From Clostridium sp. (GTDB lineage: Bacteria; Bacillota; Clostridia; Clostridiales; Clostridiaceae): DNA of 64,000 nt. A program made the position numbers and the translations under genes. Below are positions 9,429-17,691 of this stretch, one piece after another. The notes beneath the pieces were generated by a model. It did not search any database. It was given only the letters and a program-made list of their open reading frames with translations, and was not told where the DNA came from. How positions within the stretch are numbered: the stretch's first letter is position 1; every line of letters starts with the position of its first letter. The DNA lies in the NCBI GenBank assembly GCA_031292145.1, contig JARLHR010000009.1, positions 1-64,000 of the forward strand, in the 5' to 3' direction.

Positions 9429-10097
9429 TTCCCCATACCACCTTTAAATATTTTGGTTCTTTAGGATTTATTTCGATCTTTTCTCTTATACGTCTTATAT
9501 GGACAGCAACAGTATCTACATTGCTATAAGCAGGCTCGTTCCAAACTCTTTCGTAAATTTCTTCAATAGAAAATACTCTATTAGGATTGTCCATTAGGAG
9601 CGTTAAAATTTTAAATTCTAATGGAGTTAGCTTTATATTTGTACCGTCAGAGAATACCTCTTTACTTTCTTTATTAAGTTCTATTCCCCCTATTCTAATC
9701 ACATTTGTATTTTCCTTAAGAGGAGAAAATATAGTATATCTTCTAAGCTGAGAATTAACTCTAGCTATGAGTTCTAATGATTAAATGGCTTGGTTATATA
9801 ATCATCAGCACCAAAATTTAATCCTAATATTTTGTCAGTATCTTCAGATTTGGCAGAGAGAAGTATTATTGGAAGCTGTTTTTCCTCTCTTATTTTAATT
9901 GTAGTTCTCATACCATCCATATTAGGCATCATTATATCCATTAATATAAGATGTATGTTCTCATTTTGTAATACATCTAAAGCGTGCAGTCCGTCATATG
10001 CCTTGAAAATATTATAGCCTTCATTAGTTAAATAGACTTCAATTGCATCAGTTATTGCTTTATCATCATCAACAACTAAAATATTATAGTTCTGCAT
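9403..10097 (-). pseudogene. OmpR/VanR-type response regulator, broken by a frameshift
   Basis: The receiver domain runs from the ATG at 10097 (with AGGAGGAAC upstream): VVDDD, the phospho-acceptor region LILMDIMMP and YITKPFN. It then hits a TAG at 9774-9776. In the -1 frame the protein resumes at once as LELIARVNSQLRR and continues into a complete winged-helix domain (RIGGIELN, LTPLEFKILTLLM, VAVHIRRIREKI), ending at 9403. Restoring one base at about 9778-9779 would give the usual KPFNPLEL junction and a normal protein of about 230 residues. No canonical -1 slippery heptamer is in frame, so this is either a true deletion or a sequencing error. The pair with the downstream kinase is a VanRS-like two-component system. 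Confidence 0.85.
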
Positions 10098-10261
10098 TTT
10101 GTTCCTCCTGAAGTAGTTAAATTAATACTATTTTACCATATAAGTATGAATCAATATAAAATAACAAATCCTATAAGATTTATATTAGGGTATAAAGATT
10201 ACAAAAGAGTAATATAAATTCGAAAGAAAATCGAAAGATTTCATAAGAATATAAGAGTATA

Positions 10262-10287
10262 AGCCTAGGTCAATACAGGCCTAGGCT
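10262..10287 (-). terminator. GC-rich hairpin downstream of the sirtuin gene
   Basis: AGCCTAGG (10262-10269) pairs with CCTAGGCT (10280-10287). It lies about 90 bases past the sirtuin stop on the minus strand and has no long T-run. Termination is plausible but weakly supported. Confidence 0.3.
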
Positions 10288-10373
10288 AACTAAAGAAAGA
10301 ACTAATCAGCATTATATATTGGATATTATTGAAGCTAATTTCCATAAGAGCGGATTAGAGATTGTATTAGATT

Positions 10374-11111
10374 TTAAAGAGTATTTACAGCTTCGCTTAG
10401 AACTTTTCCAATAGAATCATTAATAACTAAATCAGCTTTAGAATCAGCAGAAGTAGAGCTCTTATTTATAAGTACAAGATTTTTACCATTAAAATAATCT
10501 ATAAGCCCAGCTGCAGGATAAACAACAAGCGAAGTTCCACCAATAATAAGAGTATCAGCTTTAGAAATTGCATCTACTGCACCTCTAATTACCTTATCAT
10601 CTAAGCCTTCCTCATAAAGAACTACATCCGGCTTAATAGTTTCGCCACATTTAGTGCAGATAGGAGCCCCTTTAGCTTCTAAAATAAATTTTGCATCATA
10701 AAATGCATGACATTTAGTGCAGTAATTTCTATGAACAGAACCATGAAGTTCGAAAACATTTTTATTTCCTGCCATCTGGTGAAGACCATCTATATTTTGT
10801 GTTACTATAGCCTTTAATTTGCCCATTTCTTCAAGTTTAGCTAATGCTAAATGCCCACCATTTGGTTTTGCTTCAGGATAAATAAGCTTTGATTTATAAA
10901 AGTTAAAAAACTCTTTTGGATATCTAATATAAAATGAATGTGATACTAATTGCTCAGGAGTAAATGTAATATTTAGTTTTTCATTAAATAATCCACTCGA
11001 ACTCCTGAAATCTGGAATGTTAGATTCTGTCGATACTCCAGCTCCGCCAAAGAAAACTATATTGCTACTTGTTTTTAAAATCTGAGTTAACTTTTTTATT
11101 TCAGTAGTCAT
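10374..11111 (-). CDS. cobB: Sir2-family NAD-dependent protein deacylase
   Basis: A 245-residue sirtuin that removes acyl groups from protein lysines using NAD. It has the NAD-binding GAGVSTESNIPDFR (residues 23-36), TQNIDGLH (105-111), the catalytic histidine in ELHGS (His123), zinc cysteines 131, 134, 152 and 155 as two CxxC pairs, and a GGTSLVVYPAAGL Rossmann motif. I place the start at 11111 because GGAGATGA lies eight bases upstream on the minus strand. The in-frame ATG at 11129 (six residues longer) overlaps the Shine-Dalgarno region and is less likely. It is a single gene with no obvious operon partner. Confidence 0.92.
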   Translation of the reverse strand: MTTEIKKLTQILKTSSNIVFFGGAGVSTESNIPDFRSSSGLFNEKLNITFTPEQLVSHSFYIRYPKEFFNFYKSKLIYPEAKPNGGHLALAKLEEMGKLKAIVTQNIDGLHQMAGNKNVFELHGSVHRNYCTKCHAFYDAKFILEAKGAPICTKCGETIKPDVVLYEEGLDDKVIRGAVDAISKADTLIIGGTSLVVYPAAGLIDYFNGKNLVLINKSSTSADSKADLVINDSIGKVLSEAVNTL

Positions 11112-11474
11112 AAAATCATCTCCAAACATTTAATAAGTTTATTATGGCACAAATAATAAAAAAATCAAAATATTATAATAACATCAGCATGGTAATATAT
11201 GTATTAATATGGTATTATGAGAATGTAACTAATTACAAATATGTAATAAATCATTTTAAAGACATACATAGATTAAAAAATCTTTTGTATGTCTTTATTT
11301 AGTATTAAGGACTTTGTATCTAGAATGAGTACTAGTGACAGCAGCTCTAAATAAAACTATATTATTATTGATACTTATATAAAGAGTTTTTCTTATTAGC
11401 TGACACAAAATATTCAGTTATTGTATCTATTGATAGTTTATTTCATGTTTTTTAATAAAATATCAAAAAAAGTG
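11112..11474. other. Intergenic region between sirtuin and the 5S rRNA promoter
   Basis: No ORF is visible. A hairpin with arms AAAGACATAC (11258-11267) and GTATGTCTTT (11287-11296) is followed by ATTTAG. It looks like an orphan terminator with no gene directly upstream on the plus strand, perhaps a relic of lost DNA. The remainder is AT-rich and unremarkable. Confidence 0.4.
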
Positions 11475-11503
11475 TTGACATAAGGTTAATATCTCGATAT
11501 AAT
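11475..11503 (+). promoter_or_regulatory. Consensus sigma-A promoter of the 5S-tRNA-Phe unit
   Basis: The boxes are TTGACA (11475-11480), a 17-base spacer and TATAAT (11498-11503), an exact match to consensus. The 5S gene begins 11 bases after the -10 box. This is the strongest promoter visible in the window, as expected for stable RNA. Confidence 0.9.
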
Positions 11504-11514
11504 ACTACTTGTGA

Positions 11515-11630
11515 TCTGGTGATGACGGCGTAGAGGTAACACTCCTTCCCATTCCGAACAGGAAAGTTAAGGTCTACAGCGCCAATGGTACTGCACGGGA
11601 GACTGTGTGGGAGAGTAGGACGTTGCCAGG
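11515..11630 (+). rRNA. rrf: 5S ribosomal RNA (orphan copy)
   Basis: About 116 bases with recognisable 5S blocks: GATGACGGCGTAGAGGTAAC, CCATTCCGAACAGG and the 3' part TGGGAGAGTAGGACGTTGCC. The terminal stem pairs TCTGGTGAT with the 3' GTTGCCAGG. There are no 16S or 23S genes anywhere in the window, and the upstream neighbour is a sirtuin, so this copy is driven by its own promoter and co-transcribed with the adjacent tRNA. The ends are set from the terminal helix and may be off by one or two bases. Confidence 0.93.
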
Positions 11631-11636
11631 TAAGAT

Positions 11637-11712
<76 letters not shown>

Positions 11713-11715
11713 TAT

Positions 11716-11746
11716 AAAAAGCACTAACATATGTTAGTGCTTTTTT
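11716..11746 (+). terminator. Terminator of the 5S-tRNA-Phe transcript
   Basis: AAAGCACTAACAT pairs with ATGTTAGTGCTTT as a perfect stem and is followed by a continuous T-run (11741-11746), starting four bases after the tRNA CCA. This is a textbook intrinsic terminator. Confidence 0.9.
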
Positions 11747-11761
11747 GTTGTAAAAAATATA

Positions 11762-11835
11762 CACCTTTGAAAAAAGTGCGAAGCACAATCAAGAACATTT
11801 CACCTTTGAAAAAAGTGCGAAGCGCAATTAAGAAC
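11762..11835. repeat. Two-copy tandem repeat, about 39-base period
   Basis: A 35-base unit starting CACCTTTGAAAAAAGTGCGA at 11762 recurs at 11801 with only two differences, and a degraded third (AAAAAAGCGTGAAGCG) follows. No ORF is present. It may be a decayed mobile or palindromic element next to the tRNA gene. Confidence 0.6.
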
Positions 11836-11886
11836 TTGATTAAAAAAGCGTGAAGCGAATAGTAAAACCAAGATGAAAAATAAATA

Positions 11887-11937
11887 ATGAATAATAAAGG
11901 TTGAAATTCCTTTGGAATTTCAACCTTTATTATTCAT
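11887..11937. terminator. 24-bp perfect hairpin between tRNA unit and 11948 gene
   Basis: The arms 11887-11910 and 11914-11937 are perfectly complementary around the loop TTT (core GGTTGAAATTCC / GGAATTTCAACC). It sits ten bases beyond the stop of the minus-strand gene and can act as a bidirectional terminator. Confidence 0.65.
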
Positions 11938-11947
11938 CATTCATTTG

Positions 11948-12358
11948 TTAAACAGTGCACTGCTCTACAGAGATTGAATAGGCACCACAGTTAGGACAAA
12001 CAATTACACTAACTATATAGCTATCATCAATTTTTCCTAAACTAAAAAGTTTGTTAAAAGATGTGTCTTTATATTCATTGCTAATAGTATTTATTATATA
12101 TTCGTTATTTTTTGTATAAATGTAAAAGTGATATTCTAAGTAACTATAAGACTTATTTTTTTCTTCTTGTGCATTACAAGAACACTTATCAGCATAATAC
12201 TCATTTGAAAAACTTACTTCTTCACCTTCGTTTAAAGCATTTAATATTATATCTAAAGATAAATCAGTAACTTCATTTTCATCATCGAAAAATATTCCTT
12301 CACAATTTTCTTTTGTTAATATGTATTCCTTGTTATCATAAACAAATTTATAATCCAT
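11948..12358 (-). CDS. Clostridial hypothetical protein with zinc-binding-type cysteines
   Basis: A 136-residue acidic cytoplasmic protein. It carries CSC near residue 60 and CPNCG near 122, followed by a final cysteine (EQCTV), so a small metal site is possible. It resembles small clostridial proteins grouped as DUF3785, but I am not certain of the family. The start is well supported by AGGAGGTA eight bases upstream on the minus strand. The neighbouring ung gene is on the same strand about 100 bases upstream, so a shared transcript is possible. The function is unknown. Confidence 0.65.
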   Translation of the reverse strand: MDYKFVYDNKEYILTKENCEGIFFDDENEVTDLSLDIILNALNEGEEVSFSNEYYADKCSCNAQEEKNKSYSYLEYHFYIYTKNNEYIINTISNEYKDTSFNKLFSLGKIDDSYIVSVIVCPNCGAYSISVEQCTV

Positions 12359-12463
12359 AAAAATACCTCCTAATATTAGTCTTATAAGTATTATACACTA
12401 ATTATGGGGAATTATATATTTATTAACATTATGTTGAATGAATAATTAAGGTATTATCATTTC

Positions 12464-13141
12464 TTATATATTTTCAATTTGCCAATCAATTGGTGTTTGA
12501 TTTGTAGAAATTAGGAAATTATTTGTTTTTGAAAAAGGTTTACTGCCTAAAAAGCCTCTTGATGCAGATAAAGGGCTAGGATGGACTGATTTAATAATGA
12601 GATGATTAGAGTTCGTTATTAAACTGGATTTTGAGATAGCATTGTTTCCCCATAATATAAAAACTATAGGATTTTCCTTTTCGTTTAATGCCTGAATAAC
12701 TTTGTTGGTGAATTCTTCCCAACCCTTGTTTCGATGAGAATTAGCATCCCCAGCTCTAACTGTTAATACTGTGTTTAATAATAAGACCCCTTGATCAGCC
12801 CATTTTTTTAGATAACCATTGTTTGGTATATAGCAGCCTAAATCAGTGTGCAACTCTTTATAGATATTAATTAAAGAGGGCGGAGCTTTTACACCAGGAT
12901 TAACAGAAAAACTTAATCCATGAGCTTGATTTGGACCGTGGTAAGGATCTTGGCCTAATATAACAACCTTAACATTTTTGTAAGGTGTAAAATGTAATGC
13001 GTTAAAAAGATCATGCATATTGGGATAAATAACATTAGAATTATATTCATTTACTAAAAACTTTCTTAATTTAATATAATAATCCTTTTGAAATTCGGAT
13101 TCTAAATAATTTTTCCAATCATTCTTTAATATTTCGGACAT
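12464..13141 (-). CDS. ung: Uracil-DNA glycosylase, family 1
   Basis: A 225-residue base-excision-repair enzyme that removes uracil from DNA. The water-activating loop GQDPYHGP has the catalytic Asp65. It is followed by AHGLSFSV, the uracil-recognition strand FILWGNNA and the minor-groove intercalation loop [10 protein letters not shown]. The length and all five motifs match family 1 UNG exactly. GGGGTGATATT lies before the ATG on the minus strand. It is not in an obvious repair operon. Confidence 0.96.
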   Translation of the reverse strand: MSEILKNDWKNYLESEFQKDYYIKLRKFLVNEYNSNVIYPNMHDLFNALHFTPYKNVKVVILGQDPYHGPNQAHGLSFSVNPGVKAPPSLINIYKELHTDLGCYIPNNGYLKKWADQGVLLLNTVLTVRAGDANSHRNKGWEEFTNKVIQALNEKENPIVFILWGNNAISKSSLITNSNHLIIKSVHPSPLSASRGFLGSKPFSKTNNFLISTNQTPIDWQIENI

Positions 13142-13232
13142 AATATCACCCCAATTTATTATAACATTTTATTATAGTTTTATGTATATTATAAATTTAG
13201 ACTACAAATTTCAAAATTATTTAGTTATATTA

Positions 13233-13261
13233 TTGTTAGGAACGGTAGATACTGTTAAAAT
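13233..13261 (+). promoter_or_regulatory. Promoter of the parvulin gene
   Basis: The boxes are TTGTTA (13233-13238), a 17-base spacer and TAAAAT (13256-13261), 41 bases ahead of the ATG. It is a fair sigma-A match. Confidence 0.45.
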
Positions 13262-13302
13262 AAGAATAAATGTAAAAATAATTATATTGAAGGAGAATTT
13301 TA

Positions 13303-14049
13303 ATGGAAAATAAGGTGTTAGCAGTTGCTGCAGGAAATGAAATAACAGAAAAAGATCTAAATACTATAATTAGCAGATATCCTCAAGAGCAAAGAGGAGC
13401 ATTACAAGGTGAAGAAAAAAAGAAACAATTAGTTGAGCAACTAATTTCGTTTGAATTAATGAATAAATTTGGAAAAGAAATAGGATTGGATCAAACACAA
13501 GAATATAAAGATGCTATAGAAAATATATCAAAGGAAGTTATAACTTCAATGGCTATAAACAAAATACTAAGTGATGTTACAGTTACAGATGAAGAAGTAA
13601 AAAATTACTATGAAAGTAATAAAGAATCTTTTGGTACACCAGCAACAGTTTCTGCTAGACATATTTTAGTTGAAACAGAGGAAGAAGCTAAAAAGGCAAA
13701 GGAAGAAATTTTAAGTGATAGCATATCTTTTGGCGATGCATCAATGAAATACTCAATGTGCCCATCAAATCAACAAGGTGGAAACCTAGGTGAATTTTCA
13801 AAGGGAATGATGGTTCCAGAATTTGAAGAAGCTGCTTTTACAGCAGAAATAGGAAAAGTTACCGAACCAGTTAAAACTCAATTTGGTTATCATTTAATAT
13901 TAGTAGATGCAAAGAATGAAGCATCAGTTAAGAGTTTTGATGAAGTGAAAGATGATGTACTAAATGAATTATTAAAACAAAGCCAACATACAAAATATGA
14001 TCAAATATTAAAAGAATTAGAAGGTAAATATGGAGTAGAAAGAAAATAA
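13303..14049 (+). CDS. Parvulin-type peptidyl-prolyl isomerase, cytoplasmic
   Basis: A 248-residue SurA/PpiC-like protein. The N-terminal helical chaperone region is at about 1-110, and the parvulin domain at about 115-205 has SARHILVETEEEA, GGNLGEFSKGMMVPEFEEAAF and TQFGYHLILVD. Unlike PrsA it has no signal peptide or lipobox, as it starts MENKVLAVAAGNEITEKD, so it should act in the cytoplasm. It probably assists protein folding. AAGGAGAA precedes the ATG. It is monocistronic, and its nearest downstream neighbour is convergent. Confidence 0.88.
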   Translation: MENKVLAVAAGNEITEKDLNTIISRYPQEQRGALQGEEKKKQLVEQLISFELMNKFGKEIGLDQTQEYKDAIENISKEVITSMAINKILSDVTVTDEEVKNYYESNKESFGTPATVSARHILVETEEEAKKAKEEILSDSISFGDASMKYSMCPSNQQGGNLGEFSKGMMVPEFEEAAFTAEIGKVTEPVKTQFGYHLILVDAKNEASVKSFDEVKDDVLNELLKQSQHTKYDQILKELEGKYGVERK

Positions 14050-14139
14050 GTGTTATTTCTATTATTAAGGAATACTTGAGGAGATAATAAATTATCATTC
14101 TGGTCTATTAAATAATAAGCTTACAATTTAAAATTAGTA

Positions 14140-14221
14140 AATGCCAGGTTCGTTAATTAATTGCTTGTCCTAATATTACATATATATTAGAGACATTGCA
14201 CATATGATTCAACCTGGCATT
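14140..14221. repeat. Inverted repeat with 60-base interior
   Basis: AATGCCAGGTT (14140-14150) is matched by AACCTGGCATT (14211-14221). The interior has no ORF. It lies between the convergent parvulin and HAD genes, so it could be a terminator with a long loop or a small palindromic element. Confidence 0.45.
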
Positions 14222-14305
14222 AAATAAGTTTTTAGGAAACTCATTAACAATTGTATATATCAAAGATAAATTGTATTTTAATTATACTGTATATAAGTTG
14301 AACAA

Positions 14306-14950
14306 CTATAATAAGTCTACAAAAGAATCAATATATGCATCTGCATGTTTAAGTAATTCTTCTTTAGAGTCAAGGCATTCGTCATCTCTTACGGCAATTA
14401 CTCTCATATTAGCTGCTTTTGCACCTTGGATAGCAGGTAATATATCTTCAAAGACTAAACAATTTTTGGGAGATACACCTATTTTTTTTGCAGCCAGTAA
14501 ATATACATCGGGAAAGTTTTTCCCATTATTGACCTCATCAGTAGTCGTAATTGAATCAAAATAGTCATAAATATAATTGTTTTTTAAGCAAGCTTCTAAT
14601 AATGGAAGTGAATTGCTGGTTGCTAAAGCAATTTTTATTTTATTAGACTTTAAATGCTTTAAAAAATCTTTCACACCAGATTTTAATTTTACTTTTTTAG
14701 CGTAATAGTTAAATGCCATGTTATGCCAATCGTTTAATATTTCTTCTATGGAATCACTAAGTTTAAATTTTTCTTTGAAATGAACTGCTGTCTGGTAAAA
14801 GCTCAAATGTGAAATTTCACTTCTTAAATTTTCATGCATAGAATGTCCTTTCATTTGAAGATAATCAATATCAAGTTGAGACCAAACCCACATAGAGTCA
14901 ACTAAAGTTCCATCTAAATCAAATATTGCACCTTTTATATTAGTTAACAT
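14306..14950 (-). CDS. HAD-superfamily phosphatase, beta-phosphoglucomutase-like
   Basis: A 214-residue subfamily IA haloacid-dehalogenase hydrolase. Motif I is FDLDGTLVDSMW with the nucleophile Asp near residue 11. An alpha-helical cap follows (about 20-85), then motif II LATSNS, motif III lysine in NGKNFPDVY, and motif IV LVFEDILPAIQGAKAA. The family includes beta-phosphoglucomutases and sugar-phosphate phosphatases; the substrate cannot be read from sequence. AGGAGGTACC lies just before the ATG. It is a single gene between two intergenic repeats. Confidence 0.87.
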   Translation of the reverse strand: MLTNIKGAIFDLDGTLVDSMWVWSQLDIDYLQMKGHSMHENLRSEISHLSFYQTAVHFKEKFKLSDSIEEILNDWHNMAFNYYAKKVKLKSGVKDFLKHLKSNKIKIALATSNSLPLLEACLKNNYIYDYFDSITTTDEVNNGKNFPDVYLLAAKKIGVSPKNCLVFEDILPAIQGAKAANMRVIAVRDDECLDSKEELLKHADAYIDSFVDLL

Positions 14951-14992
14951 TTTGGTACCTCCTAAAAATTGCGTATATATTGAAGTTAATCC

Positions 14993-15065
14993 TTAGGCAT
15001 ATAAAAGAAAATAACGAGTCAAATATATTGGAATTATGACTTATTACTTTTTTGATTGTGCCTTA
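14993..15065. repeat. Family A repeat, short copy
   Basis: The ends are TTAGGCATATAAAAGAAAAT at 14993 and TTTTTTGATTGTGCCTTA to 15065, with the internal arms GAGTC and TGACTT. Only 73 bases long, it represents the two termini without the internal core. It lies between the HAD gene start and the tRNA-Pro terminator. Confidence 0.7.
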
Positions 15066-15066
15066 T

Positions 15067-15120
15067 ATTATTAAATAAAAAAACTTAAGGAGTGTTCCTT
15101 AAGTTTTTTTATTTAATAAT
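15067..15120 (-). terminator. 25-bp perfect hairpin terminator of tRNA-Pro
   Basis: The arms 15067-15091 and 15096-15120 are perfectly complementary around GTGT, with core CTTAAGGA/TCCTTAAG flanked by A and T runs. It starts four bases beyond the tRNA-Pro 3' end on the minus strand and has poly-T in both directions. Confidence 0.85.
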
Positions 15121-15123
15121 ATT

Positions 15124-15199
15124 TGGTCGGGGTGACAGGGATTGAACCTGCGACCTCATGGTCCCAAACCACGCGCGCTCCCATCTGCGCCACACCCCG
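15124..15199 (-). tRNA. tRNA-Pro (TGG)
   Basis: A 76-base tRNA read on the minus strand, with CCA encoded. The acceptor CGGGGTG pairs with CACCCCG. The anticodon loop TTTGGGA gives anticodon TGG, and the T-arm is GCAGGTTCAATCCTGT. A single tRNA gene with its own terminator. Confidence 0.96.
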
Positions 15200-15459
15200 T
15201 GAACATATTTAATTATATATTCAAGTTAAATTTATGTCAAGAATTTTGAAATATATAAACAATAATTATCATAGTAAAATGAAACATATAAGTAATTCTA
15301 TAAATCATATTAGATTATGTTAAGACTTGAGAATTTCTAGAATAATTGCTAAGAAAATTATCGATAATGAGATAATAAAGAATAACTAAGAAAAAGTGGG
15401 GAATTTGGACGATATATATATATTAGTAGGATAAATTAAAATCTTGATAGATGGATTAA
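15200..15459. other. AT-rich gap upstream of the NlpC/P60 gene
   Basis: No coding signal is visible on either strand. The minus-strand promoter of tRNA-Pro must lie at the left end. I see no repeat or hairpin of note in the rest. Confidence 0.35.
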
Positions 15460-15488
15460 TTGTCTATCCTTAGTGAAAGTGTTATAAT
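15460..15488 (+). promoter_or_regulatory. Promoter of the NlpC/P60 hydrolase gene
   Basis: TTGTCT (15460-15465), a 17-base spacer and TATAAT (15483-15488). The predicted transcript has a leader of about 50 bases that includes the mini-ORF below. Confidence 0.6.
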
Positions 15489-15508
15489 TAATTAGAAATA
15501 ATAGATTA

Positions 15509-15547
15509 ATGAAGGAGGGAAGGTTTTTAAAGACCGATTATGAATGA
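15509..15547 (+). other. Possible 12-codon leader ORF coupled to the hydrolase gene
   Basis: ATG at 15509 opens MKEGRFLKTDYE and stops with a TGA at 15545-15547 that overlaps the ATG of the downstream gene (ATGA). The only strong Shine-Dalgarno (GGAGG, 15514-15518) lies inside this mini-ORF and is 25 bases from the hydrolase start, too far for normal initiation. The mini-ORF itself lacks a clear ribosome-binding site, so its translation is uncertain. Confidence 0.3.
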
Positions 15548-16788
15548 AAAGTAGAATTCTAGCTATTGTGTTAGCGAGCGTAATCGTTGTAGGTGGTTCA
15601 ATGCCAGCATTTGCAGCGCCAGATAGTCAACAGTTAAGCGATTCAAGACAGAAATATGCAGAAATTGAAAACAAAATAACAGACATTCAGAATAAGATTT
15701 ATGATTTAGATGCGCAGATAGAACCGCTACAATTAACTGTAGATAAAAATAAAAAAGATATAACAAATATTAATAAGGTTATTGACAATACAACAAAAGA
15801 CATTGAACAATGTAAAAAAGATATCAATACATTGGATTTAGCTCTGGGACAAAGGGTTAAAGCGATGTATATGTCAGGTAATTTAGAGTTCAGTTATTTG
15901 AATTTTATACTTGAATCAGAATCAACAAGTGATTTCTTTTCGAGGGCAGAAGCAGTAAGTAAAATTATAGGGAAGGATAAATCTGCAATAGAAGAGGTTA
16001 CAAGCAAAAAAGAAGAGCTAAACACTAAGATACAATCTTTACAAGATAAAAAAGATGAAATAGATAAGCTTAATCAAGAGATACAAACTAGTTTAAGTGA
16101 ATTAGATGGAAAGAAAAAAGACGAAGAAACTTTAATAAGTCAAGCTAAGGATGAAAGGAAAAATTTTGATTCACAATATTTATCACAATTAGAAAGAGAT
16201 CTTGTAAAGCCTCAAATGGATATGTTAAGCAATTCTAATAGTTCAGCAGCAGACCTTCAAGCCGCAATAGATCAATTGAGGAAGATTAGAGATAGCCAAA
16301 TCAAGAGTGAGATTGTTACTTCAGAAATCAATGATAAGATTGAGAAAGCTAAAGTAATAGTAGCAGCAAAGAAACAAGCAGAGGTAAAAGCAGCAACGCC
16401 AAGTAGAGGATCGTTAAAATCTACTTCATTAGCTGTGCCAGCAGCAGGAAAGGCGCAAGCAATTCTGAATATGGCCTATGCACAAATGGGAAAACCTTAT
16501 GTATGGGGAGCAACGGGATCGCAAAACTTTGATTGCTCCGGATTTACTCAATATGTATACGAAAATGCCTTAGGAATAGATATATCAAGAACAACTTATT
16601 CACAAATTGATGAAGGACAAGCCGTTAGTGAAGATCAACTTCAACCAGGAGATTTGGTATTTCCTCATGCAGGACATGTTGGTATATATGTTGGAAATGG
16701 ACAAATGATACATGCACCGCAAACGGGTGATGTTGTTAAAGTTTCACCTGTATATAATTTTTATGCAGCAAGAAGAATTCTTAATTAG
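15544..16788 (+). CDS. Secreted coiled-coil NlpC/P60 peptidoglycan hydrolase
   Basis: 414 residues. The signal peptide MKSRILAIVLASVIVVGGSM ends with cleavage after AFA near residue 25. A long coiled coil (about 28-250) of the PcsB/CwlO type follows, then an Ala/Lys/Ser linker, and a C-terminal NlpC/P60 domain with Cys331 in FDCSGF, His378 in GHVGIYVG and His390 in MIHAP. Such proteins are endopeptidases cutting peptide cross-links, and their coiled coils are often the contact for FtsEX, which is encoded elsewhere in this window. An in-frame TGA sits directly before the ATG, so this is the earliest possible start. A strong terminator follows. Confidence 0.93.
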   Translation: MKSRILAIVLASVIVVGGSMPAFAAPDSQQLSDSRQKYAEIENKITDIQNKIYDLDAQIEPLQLTVDKNKKDITNINKVIDNTTKDIEQCKKDINTLDLALGQRVKAMYMSGNLEFSYLNFILESESTSDFFSRAEAVSKIIGKDKSAIEEVTSKKEELNTKIQSLQDKKDEIDKLNQEIQTSLSELDGKKKDEETLISQAKDERKNFDSQYLSQLERDLVKPQMDMLSNSNSSAADLQAAIDQLRKIRDSQIKSEIVTSEINDKIEKAKVIVAAKKQAEVKAATPSRGSLKSTSLAVPAAGKAQAILNMAYAQMGKPYVWGATGSQNFDCSGFTQYVYENALGIDISRTTYSQIDEGQAVSEDQLQPGDLVFPHAGHVGIYVGNGQMIHAPQTGDVVKVSPVYNFYAARRILN

Positions 16789-16829
16789 TAAACATAAGAA
16801 ATTAGTTGTTAATGTCTGATTTCAAGCAT

Positions 16830-16868
16830 AAGTTCTTCTGTCTATAGACAGAAGAACTTTTTTTTATT
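16830..16868 (+). terminator. Terminator of the NlpC/P60 gene
   Basis: AAGTTCTTCTGTCTA and TAGACAGAAGAACTT form a perfect inverted repeat (16830-16859) running into nine T. It begins about 40 bases after the stop. Confidence 0.88.
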
Positions 16869-16940
16869 TATTTGTGATGCTATAATATGAAGGGTACGCT
16901 TAATTTATAATAGAGTTTATTATAGAAAAGGAAGAATAAT

Positions 16941-17690
16941 ATGCATAAAGATTTAGAATATTTAATGGAAGATGAAACTATTGATGACTTACAGCTTGAA
17001 GGTTTGAAGCTAATACAAAAAAAAGATGGATTTAAATTTGGAATAGATGCTGTCTTATTATCAGATTTTGCTTACATAAAAAGGAATCACGAAGTAATTG
17101 ATTTATGCACAGGAACAGGAATAATTCCATTTCTGATATATGGTAAATATAAGCCACAACATGTATGTGGCTTAGAAATTCAAGAAGATATGGTCCATAT
17201 GGCAAAAAGAAGTGTAAAGTTAAATACATTAGAAGGAAGTATTTCTTTTTACAATGAAGATTTAAAGAATATAGACTACTTAAAACAGCTTAAAAAATTT
17301 GATGTTGTCACTGTAAATCCACCGTATAAATTGAATAATTCAGGGATTATTAATCCAAATGATAAATTAGCAATAGCTAGGCATGAAATATTATGCAATT
17401 TAGAAGATGTGATTTATGCTTCGAGAATTTTATTGAAGGATAATGGAAGACTATTTATGATACATAGACCAGAACGATTAGCTGATATATTTACACTGAT
17501 GAGAAAATATAAAATTGAGCCTAAAAGGGTGAAAATGATTCATCCAAAGGTTGGTAAGGCTCCGAATATTGTATTAGTTGAAGGTCAAAGAGATGGGGGA
17601 TCATATCTAAAATGGGAACCGCCATTATATGTTTATGATGATAATGGAAAATATACTAAGGAAATAGATTCAATATATTGGAGGAAGTAA
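16941..17690 (+). CDS. tRNA1(Val) A37 N6-methyltransferase-like protein
   Basis: A 249-residue SAM-dependent methyltransferase. Motif I is DLCTGTGIIPFL, an acidic loop is GLEIQEDM, and the catalytic NPPY (near residue 128) is typical of N6-adenine methyltransferases. It matches the TrmN6/YfiC (B. subtilis YabB) family, which modifies tRNA; the exact target base is inferred. It ends one base before the rsmI ATG, and the yabB-rsmI pairing is conserved in Firmicutes, which supports the call. The ATG has GGAAGAATA upstream. Confidence 0.87.
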   Translation: MHKDLEYLMEDETIDDLQLEGLKLIQKKDGFKFGIDAVLLSDFAYIKRNHEVIDLCTGTGIIPFLIYGKYKPQHVCGLEIQEDMVHMAKRSVKLNTLEGSISFYNEDLKNIDYLKQLKKFDVVTVNPPYKLNNSGIINPNDKLAIARHEILCNLEDVIYASRILLKDNGRLFMIHRPERLADIFTLMRKYKIEPKRVKMIHPKVGKAPNIVLVEGQRDGGSYLKWEPPLYVYDDNGKYTKEIDSIYWRK

Positions 17691-17691
17691 T

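Noticed and set aside
9770-9785. Programmed -1 frameshift in the response-regulator gene
   Set aside because: No X-XXY-YYZ heptamer is in the zero frame and no downstream pseudoknot is obvious. A one-base deletion or sequencing error is simpler.
11762-11835. Two near-identical 35-base units that could be a tiny CRISPR array
   Set aside because: Only two units, spacers of 4 bases and no cas genes. It is better seen as a decayed tandem repeat.
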